A DNA stretch of 57,999 nucleotides from UBA2821 sp902763335. GTDB taxonomy: Bacteria > Bacillota > Clostridia > Lachnospirales > Lachnospiraceae. The notes under the pieces are model-generated. The model searched no databases. It was given only the letters and a program-made list of their open reading frames with translations, and was not told the origin of the DNA. The stretch is taken from NCBI GenBank assembly GCA_052066835.1, contig JBQHRJ010000019.1. One strand, written 5' to 3'. A program made the position numbers and the translations under genes. Of the stretch, positions 53,483 through 57,999 are shown piece after piece (the first letter of the stretch is position 1; each line of letters opens with the position of its first letter).

Positions 53483-53599
53483 ATGGAAAAGGAAAGATAT
53501 GAAAAGGCAGAGATGGAAGTTATTGAATTTGAATCAGAGGATGTGATAACAACATCCGGTGGTCTTAGCGGGGGTGACATAGATCCTTTTGGAAATTAG
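53483..53599 (+). CDS. 38-aa precursor-like peptide (possible RiPP/lasso precursor)
   Basis: ATG 53483, with GGAGG about 7 nt upstream, overlapping nothing. MEKERYEKAEMEVIEFESED is an acidic leader-like part, followed by VITTSGGLSGGDIDPFGN. Short acidic leader, Gly-rich core. If the core starts at the first Gly of GGLSGGD, then Thr is at -2, as in lasso leaders, and Asp 7 or Asp 9 could close a ring with Gly 1. Genes after it include PqqD/RRE, an HprK-like kinase and an ABC exporter. No cyclase is visible in the window, so the class is unproven. Confidence 0.6.
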   Translation: MEKERYEKAEMEVIEFESEDVITTSGGLSGGDIDPFGN

Positions 53600-53623
53600 T
53601 AAATACCTGCAAGAATAATTTTC

Positions 53624-53656
53624 AGGGCAGATGGCTTAGGCTGTCTGCCCTATTTT
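53624..53656 (+). terminator. Leaky terminator after the precursor-like gene
   Basis: AGGGCAGA / TCTGCCCT stem with a 12-nt loop then ATTTTAAC. The short T-run suggests partial readthrough, a common way to make far more precursor than enzymes. Confidence 0.6.
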
Positions 53657-53679
53657 AACAGGGAAGGAAACAATATAAG

Positions 53680-54642
53680 ATGAATGAATGCAAAAAAGAA
53701 AAAAACATAATTTTAGTATTGCTTATCATGGTGTTCGTATTTACATTTTTGATTTTTAGAGGTACGGCACTGGCGGCAACCGTCTATACTGAGGGTGATT
53801 ATTATTATGAACTGCAGGGCGAAGCTATTGTGATAACAGGATATTTTGGCACAGATACGGAAATCACTCTGCCTGACAAAATAGCAGGATATCCAGTGTC
53901 AAAAATTGCACAAGGGGCATTTAAAGATACCGATACAGTAAAGGCAATCAATCTTCCAGACACCATTATGGAAATAGAGGAGGGTGCCATTGCACAGGGA
54001 ATTAAAGTGGTTTATATGAGTGATGATGACACTTTAAGACAACCGGAGCCTGATAGCCCGGATTCTGCAGAGCCGGAAAAAACCGATAAGGACGACGATA
54101 TGAAAACGGATAAAGAGATGAATGGGGAGGATAATAAGGAAACTGCGAAGGAAGAGACTACCGGTAACGATGAAACCGTTACAGAAGAGACAGAAACAGG
54201 GAATGTGGAAGAAGTGGAAATAAACCCGCTGGATATGGTTGAAGAAGAGAATAACGAAGATAACAACAAGGATAATAACAAAGGAATCAAAACCAATGAT
54301 GACAAATATACCATTCGTGTAGATGAGAATCATCATCTGGTTATAGAAGATTCCGACGGAAATAAACAGGTGATTGATGATAAGAATGAATACACTATGA
54401 CTACAAATCAGGATGGCACTGTAACGATTCAAAACCAGAATGGAGAAAAGGTATCTGTAGATTCAGACGGAACGATAAAAGCAGGAGAAAATACGATTGC
54501 CAAGATGGAAAAAGATGGAACTGTAAAAAATGTAAGCCCGAAAAATGTGACATGGGTAGTCATCATAGCAATCATTGTTGCTCTGGGAATTATCTGTGCG
54601 GTTGCAGTGATTGTCCGTAAAAAGAAAAGGACAGGGAAATAG
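53680..54642 (+). CDS. Membrane-anchored LRR protein with long acidic linker
   Basis: 320 aa with GGGAAGG upstream. Signal/anchor segment about 9-32 (IILVLLIMVFVFTFLIFRG). One LRR_5-like unit (ELQGEAIVITGYFGTDTEIT; ISKIAQGAFKDTDTVKAINL). Residues about 125-210 form an extremely acidic Asp/Glu/Asn/Thr linker. A beta-rich YTIRVDENHHLVIEDSDGNK region follows, and a C-terminal membrane segment (VTWVVIIAIIVALGIICAVA) with RKKKR tail. It faces outward. Placed between the peptide and the kinase, it could be an immunity or receptor-like factor; that is a guess. Confidence 0.7.
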   Translation: MNECKKEKNIILVLLIMVFVFTFLIFRGTALAATVYTEGDYYYELQGEAIVITGYFGTDTEITLPDKIAGYPVSKIAQGAFKDTDTVKAINLPDTIMEIEEGAIAQGIKVVYMSDDDTLRQPEPDSPDSAEPEKTDKDDDMKTDKEMNGEDNKETAKEETTGNDETVTEETETGNVEEVEINPLDMVEEENNEDNNKDNNKGIKTNDDKYTIRVDENHHLVIEDSDGNKQVIDDKNEYTMTTNQDGTVTIQNQNGEKVSVDSDGTIKAGENTIAKMEKDGTVKNVSPKNVTWVVIIAIIVALGIICAVAVIVRKKKRTGK

Positions 54643-54644
54643 GA

Positions 54645-55391
54645 ATGTTTGAAACGAAGATAAAACTGGCAGGTCATATAATCCGGGTGCAGTCATTGTT
54701 TCCGGAAACGGGTGATTTCCTGAAGGAATATCATACAGAAGCGGAGCCGGAGATTGATGTTGTGACGGAAAAGGAAGATATAGAATATGAACGAAGAAAA
54801 TCGGAAGCAGAGGATATCAAAGAGTGCATCCCCATCCGCCATTTCACGGACGAATACTTAGAAACCCTTGCAGTCTACCGTAAGATTGCCCAGCAGATGT
54901 TATCCTACGACACCATCCTGTTTCATGGTTCTGTCATTGCAGTGGATGGATTCGGCTATCTCTTTACCGCCAAGTCCGGCACAGGCAAGTCCACCCACAC
55001 AAGACTCTGGCGGGAAACCTTTGGCAACAGGGCGGTTATGGTCAATGATGATAAACCCCTGTTACGGATAACGAAGGATGGTGTCACTGCCTACGGTACG
55101 CCTTGGGATGGCAAGCACAGACTCAGCACCAATACATCCGTACCGCTAAAGGGTATCTGTATCTTGGAGAGAGCGGCAAAGAATCATATCGTAAGGCTGG
55201 ATTCAAAGGAACAGCTGCGCAGTGCCTACCCTATGATGGTCCAGCAGACACATAAGAGTGGGAATCCCTCAAGTGCCCGAAGGACAATGGAACTGATAGA
55301 CAGACTGATGGAAGCTGTGCCAATCTACCGGCTTTCCTGCAATATGGAGTCAGAGGCGGCAAAGGTGGCTTATGAAGGGATGCAGAGGTAG
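54645..55391 (+). CDS. HprK-like serine kinase domain protein
   Basis: 248 aa, starting 2 nt after the LRR gene stop. Walker A region GYLFTAKSGTGKSTHTRLW (P-loop GxxGxGKST), then RAVMVNDDKPLLRITKDGV and the K/M-loop-like YGTPWDGKHRLSTNTSVPLK, ending CILERA. These match HPr kinase/PEP-carboxykinase-like proteins found in RiPP clusters; in paeninodin-type lasso loci a similar kinase phosphorylates the precursor. Cytosolic. The core has one Ser (GGLSGG) as a possible target. No HPr substrate gene is seen. Confidence 0.8.
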   Translation: MFETKIKLAGHIIRVQSLFPETGDFLKEYHTEAEPEIDVVTEKEDIEYERRKSEAEDIKECIPIRHFTDEYLETLAVYRKIAQQMLSYDTILFHGSVIAVDGFGYLFTAKSGTGKSTHTRLWRETFGNRAVMVNDDKPLLRITKDGVTAYGTPWDGKHRLSTNTSVPLKGICILERAAKNHIVRLDSKEQLRSAYPMMVQQTHKSGNPSSARRTMELIDRLMEAVPIYRLSCNMESEAAKVAYEGMQR

Positions 55392-55433
55392 GTTTTGATA
55401 CGGTTTACCGGACAGCGAAAGGAGACAATACAC

Positions 55434-55691
55434 ATGAAGTTAAAGGACACTTATATTACCCACGAAAGTGATGGAGAACAGATTTTGTTGGATACAAGCA
55501 GCTCCTTTGCGGGACTGATCCGTAACAATAAGACAGCGGCATTTATCGTGGAGTGCTTAAAGGACGATACCACCCAGGAGAAAATCGTGGAAGCCATGTT
55601 TGAAAAGTACGATGCACCGAAGGAGGTACTTGCAAAGGATGTGTCAGATGTGATAGAGAAGCTTAGGAAAGTTGGAGCCTTAGATGAGTAA
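55434..55691 (+). CDS. PqqD-family (RRE) peptide-recognition protein
   Basis: 85 aa from ATG 55434, with GAAAGGAG upstream. Motifs: DGEQILLDTSSSFAGLIRNN, KTAAFIVECLKDDTTQEKIV, VSDVIEKLRKVGALD. These give the small winged-helix PqqD fold (RRE), which binds RiPP leader peptides and presents them to modifying enzymes. It is a stand-alone RRE, as in lasso B1. It overlaps the next gene by 8 nt. Confidence 0.85.
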   Translation: MKLKDTYITHESDGEQILLDTSSSFAGLIRNNKTAAFIVECLKDDTTQEKIVEAMFEKYDAPKEVLAKDVSDVIEKLRKVGALDE

Positions 55692-56130
55692 GACCACTTA
55701 CGAAGAATACCTGAAACGGTATGGAAGCCTGACCTATAAAAACACCGGAACCAGTATGCTGCCTCTTTTGAAGCAGGGCAGGGATGCCTTTATCGTAAGG
55801 GCAGTCGGTGAGTATGAAACCTGTAAGAAATGGGATGTGGTTCTGTACAAAAGACCACCGGAAAGCTATGTGCTTCATAGAGTGGTGCGGGTTCTAGGCA
55901 ACAGTTACGACATCTTAGGGGATAACTGTATCGGGATTGAGAGAAACATTCCAAAAGATGCTGTAATCGGTGTGATGACCGGATTTATACGAAATGGAAA
56001 GAAATACGAGGCAGACAGCAGGCTTTATAAGCTGTATGTTTTATTCTGGTGCAAGCCATACCGGATTAGAATACTGATGAAAAAAATATGGCTAAAGTGT
56101 TCCCGTATATGGAGAAGAAAAGATAAATAA
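55684..56130 (+). CDS. Signal-peptidase-like S24/S26 protein with Ser-His dyad
   Basis: 148 aa. GTSMLPLLKQGRDAF carries the catalytic Ser; YVLHRVVRVLGNSYDILGDN carries His where bacterial LepB has Lys. This is the SipW/ER-type (S26B) arrangement. The C-terminus is basic and hydrophobic (KLYVLFWCKPYRIRILMKKI), perhaps a membrane-associated helix. In RiPP loci such proteases often remove the leader. Overlap with PqqD supports joint function. Confidence 0.8.
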   Translation: MSKTTYEEYLKRYGSLTYKNTGTSMLPLLKQGRDAFIVRAVGEYETCKKWDVVLYKRPPESYVLHRVVRVLGNSYDILGDNCIGIERNIPKDAVIGVMTGFIRNGKKYEADSRLYKLYVLFWCKPYRIRILMKKIWLKCSRIWRRKDK

Positions 56131-56176
56131 TGGATGTAATATATACCTTGCGATAGCGGCAGGACAGAAGGATATT

Positions 56177-57844
56177 ATGAAAGAGAATAGAAAGGACAAT
56201 CAGACCACTGCCCTTCGCTTCATCAGCCAGGTGGCAGGTCGTGGCAAATTGTATATTGTTATTTTACTGCTGGTGCAGATGGTTCTCGGTATCAGCAGTG
56301 TTTTTTATGCCCTTTTGCTCCGTGGAATCATAGATGCTGCCGTATCCCATGATAAGGAGGGGATGGTGTTACATATCCTTTTCTTTGCATCTCTTGTAGT
56401 GGGGCAGATTGCCCTTCGGGCTCTGCTTCGCTTCTTAGAGGAATTTTCCAAGGCAACCTATGAGAACGCCTTTAAGAAAAGGCTGTTTCGTGAACTTTTG
56501 ATGAGGGATTACGGGGAAGTGACCGCTGTTCATTCCGGGGAATGGATGAACCGCCTCACCTCAGATACGGTGGTGGTAGCGGAAGGACTTGCTACCATTG
56601 TACCGGGAGTGGCAGGCATGATTACCAGAATGGCAGGTGCCCTTGTGGTGATTCTTATGATGGTGCCGAAGTTTCTCTATATACTTGTACCGGGTGGGAT
56701 TCTCCTTGTTCTCCTGACCTATGCTTTTCGCAAGAGATTAAAGAAGCTCCATAAAAGGATGCAGGAAAAGGACGGCATTGTCCGTATCTTTCTCCAGGAG
56801 CATCTGGGAAGTCTGATGATAGTAAAGGCATTTGACAGGGAAGAGGAAAGTGTCTCGCAGGCGGAAAGCACTATGGCAGACCACAAAAAGGCTCGCATGA
56901 AAAAGAATCATTTTTCCAATATATGTAACATCGGCTTTGGCGGTGTCATGAATGGAGCCTATGTAGTGGGTGCAGTATATGGAGCCTTTGGAATCTATAA
57001 CGGAACCATGACCTATGGAACCTTTATGGCGATGCTACAGCTTATCAGCCAGATACAAAATCCTTTTGCCAATATTACCGGCTATCTGCCAAAGTATTTT
57101 GCCATGACAGCCAGTGCTGAAAGACTGATGGAAGCGGAAGATTTTAAGCCGGGGAAAAAGAGGTCTTTATCGGTGGAAGAGGTAAAGGAATATTATGAAA
57201 ATCACTTTGAGGCACTTAGCATGGATCATGTGGATTTTTTCTATGATGAAGATAATGAAGTGCTCCGTGATTATTCCCTGACCGTCCGTAAGGGGGAATT
57301 TGTGGCATTTACCGGAGCATCCGGCTGTGGCAAGAGTACGGTGCTAAAGCTCCTCTTAGGCTTATATAAGCCACAGGCAGGAAGCGTTAACCCGGATGAA
57401 AGCTATGGGAGGCTTTTTGCCTATGTGCCCCAGGGAAATCATTTAATGAGCGGAACTATCCGCAGTGTGGTGGCATTTGCAGACCCCGGAGAGCAGGGGA
57501 ATGAGGAGCGGATAAATAACGCCCTTACCCTTGCCTGTTGTGATTTTGTAAGTGAACTGCCTTGCGGGGCAGATACAGTGCTTGGAGAACGGGGACTTGG
57601 GCTTTCGGAAGGACAGATGCAGAGGCTCGCTATCGCAAGGGCTATTTTTTCAGAAAGTCCCATACTGATACTGGATGAAGCAACTTCGGCGTTGGATGCC
57701 GACACTGAAAGAAAAGTGCTTGAAAATATCAAGTCCATGACGGATAAGACCGTTATCATCGTAACCCACAGACCGGCGGCTTTGTCGGTGTGTGACAGAC
57801 AGATTCATTTTGGGGAGGAGATGGAACATGCAAAAGGAGATTGA
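56177..57844 (+). CDS. ABC exporter (membrane and ATPase fused)
   Basis: 555 aa half-transporter. Six membrane segments in the first about 300 residues, then Walker A GASGCGKST, signature LSEGQMQRLAIARA, Walker B LILDEATSALD and TVIIVTHRPAALS. No C39 peptidase domain, so leader removal must be done by another protein (the Ser-His peptidase is a candidate). Lasso and other RiPP exporters share this plan. Its last 17 nt overlap the next start codon. GC content here is clearly higher than in the Wadjet region. Confidence 0.9.
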   Translation: MKENRKDNQTTALRFISQVAGRGKLYIVILLLVQMVLGISSVFYALLLRGIIDAAVSHDKEGMVLHILFFASLVVGQIALRALLRFLEEFSKATYENAFKKRLFRELLMRDYGEVTAVHSGEWMNRLTSDTVVVAEGLATIVPGVAGMITRMAGALVVILMMVPKFLYILVPGGILLVLLTYAFRKRLKKLHKRMQEKDGIVRIFLQEHLGSLMIVKAFDREEESVSQAESTMADHKKARMKKNHFSNICNIGFGGVMNGAYVVGAVYGAFGIYNGTMTYGTFMAMLQLISQIQNPFANITGYLPKYFAMTASAERLMEAEDFKPGKKRSLSVEEVKEYYENHFEALSMDHVDFFYDEDNEVLRDYSLTVRKGEFVAFTGASGCGKSTVLKLLLGLYKPQAGSVNPDESYGRLFAYVPQGNHLMSGTIRSVVAFADPGEQGNEERINNALTLACCDFVSELPCGADTVLGERGLGLSEGQMQRLAIARAIFSESPILILDEATSALDADTERKVLENIKSMTDKTVIIVTHRPAALSVCDRQIHFGEEMEHAKGD

Positions 57845-57920
57845 TAAGACAGGGGAGGATATGCTTTATCTGATTACCTGTGCACTACTACATCGTTCGA
57901 TAATTAACTGGACTTTTTGA
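57828..57920 (+). pseudogene. Nucleotidyltransferase-like gene disrupted at about codon 21
   Basis: ATG 57828 overlaps the transporter end by 17 nt. MQKEIDKTGEDMLYLITCAL looks like the start of the NTP_transf_5 (PF14907) proteins seen beside PqqD and HprK-like genes. After about CALL the sequence becomes unrelated and stops at 57920, next to sequence that reads as a protein end on the other strand. An insertion at about 57888 explains this. Confidence 0.5.
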
Positions 57921-57999
57921 TTGGTAGTGTATCAACGATAATCTCTTCGGATACATCTATGTCATCAAGATTATATTTCCAGTGAAAGACTACTGGTTC
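57904..57999 (-). CDS. C-terminal end of a probable transposase, cut by the window edge
   Basis: The minus strand is open from the window end to a TAA at 57904 (WKYNLDDIDVSEEIIVDTLP, IKKSS). The sequence interrupts the nucleotidyltransferase-like gene, which is what an IS would do. Too short to name the family; the left IS end would be about 57888. Confidence 0.35.
   Translation of the reverse strand, partial: EPVVFHWKYNLDDIDVSEEIIVDTLPIKKSS

Overview
The window is low-GC, AT-rich DNA from an anaerobic Firmicute, most likely a Lachnospiraceae member (Lachnospira/Roseburia/Butyrivibrio type). The case rests on strong AAGGAG-type ribosome sites, a group-B-like [FeFe] hydrogenase fused to rubrerythrin, a FlxA-like protein behind a sigma-28-like promoter, GHKL/LytTR two-component genes, and a Cys-rich BspA/GLUG-type surface protein. 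The species is not determined. Much of the window is accessory DNA: defence genes, toxin-like genes, IS remnants and many decaying genes.

Layout. 0.1-1.6 kb: four small genes, including a DUF697-like membrane protein. 1.7-3.3 kb, minus strand: an RtcB-type RNA ligase with a Cys-rich small partner and an unusual leader. 3.5-4.4 kb: a DUF3990-type (ADP-ribosyltransferase-like) gene broken by one stop codon, plus its partner. 4.7-6.9 kb: small ORFs, several encoding tiny hydrophobic peptides, around a Fic protein with a coiled-coil tail. 6.9-22.3 kb: the centrepiece, a Wadjet-type (JetD-A-B-C) SMC defence operon. It is headed by a 1,406-aa protein combining a Ser/Thr-kinase-like domain, a STAND (NB-ARC-like) NTPase and a long helical/TPR-like array. 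It is preceded by a small HTH protein and a divergent 452-aa gene, and followed by one intact and one internally deleted YcgL/RlaP-like nucleotidyltransferase. 22.3-26.1 kb: a deleted GH5 glycosidase, a LytTR regulator/GHKL kinase pair, and a FlxA-like gene behind a 21-bp-spaced direct repeat and a sigma-28-like promoter. 26.1-34.6 kb: mostly housekeeping-like genes (phospholipase D family, two DUF4230, ABC exporter, aminotransferase, YgjP-type metalloprotease, a deformylase paralogue) plus a PIN/NYN gene with an early stop.

34.6-44.4 kb is a decaying conflict island: GNAT remnant, HNH nuclease, zinc-ribbon/LRR protein, SAM methyltransferase, helicase remnant with an A9 frameshift, DUF262-HNH (GmrSD-like) protein, C-terminal half of an Abi-type ATPase with its partner, a partial IS21 element, and an HD-GYP remnant. 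44.5-46.5 kb: the hydrogenase-rubrerythrin fusion. 46.6-48.1 kb: a broken BlaI/BlaR1 pair behind a perfect 20-bp palindrome, and a LytTR-PAS regulator. 48.1-48.6 kb: two palindromic elements. 48.6-57.9 kb: a large secreted surface protein, then what looks like the start of a RiPP (possibly lasso-type) locus: 38-aa precursor-like peptide, LRR membrane protein, HprK-like kinase, PqqD/RRE protein, Ser-His signal peptidase and ABC exporter. The next gene (nucleotidyltransferase-like) is cut after about 21 codons by sequence that looks like an IS end.

Two themes tie the window together. First, a possible surveillance module (kinase-STAND-TPR) is built into a Wadjet operon. Second, many toxin, defence or mobile genes are inactivated by a single stop codon, an indel or an internal deletion. 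No tRNA, rRNA or CRISPR array was seen.
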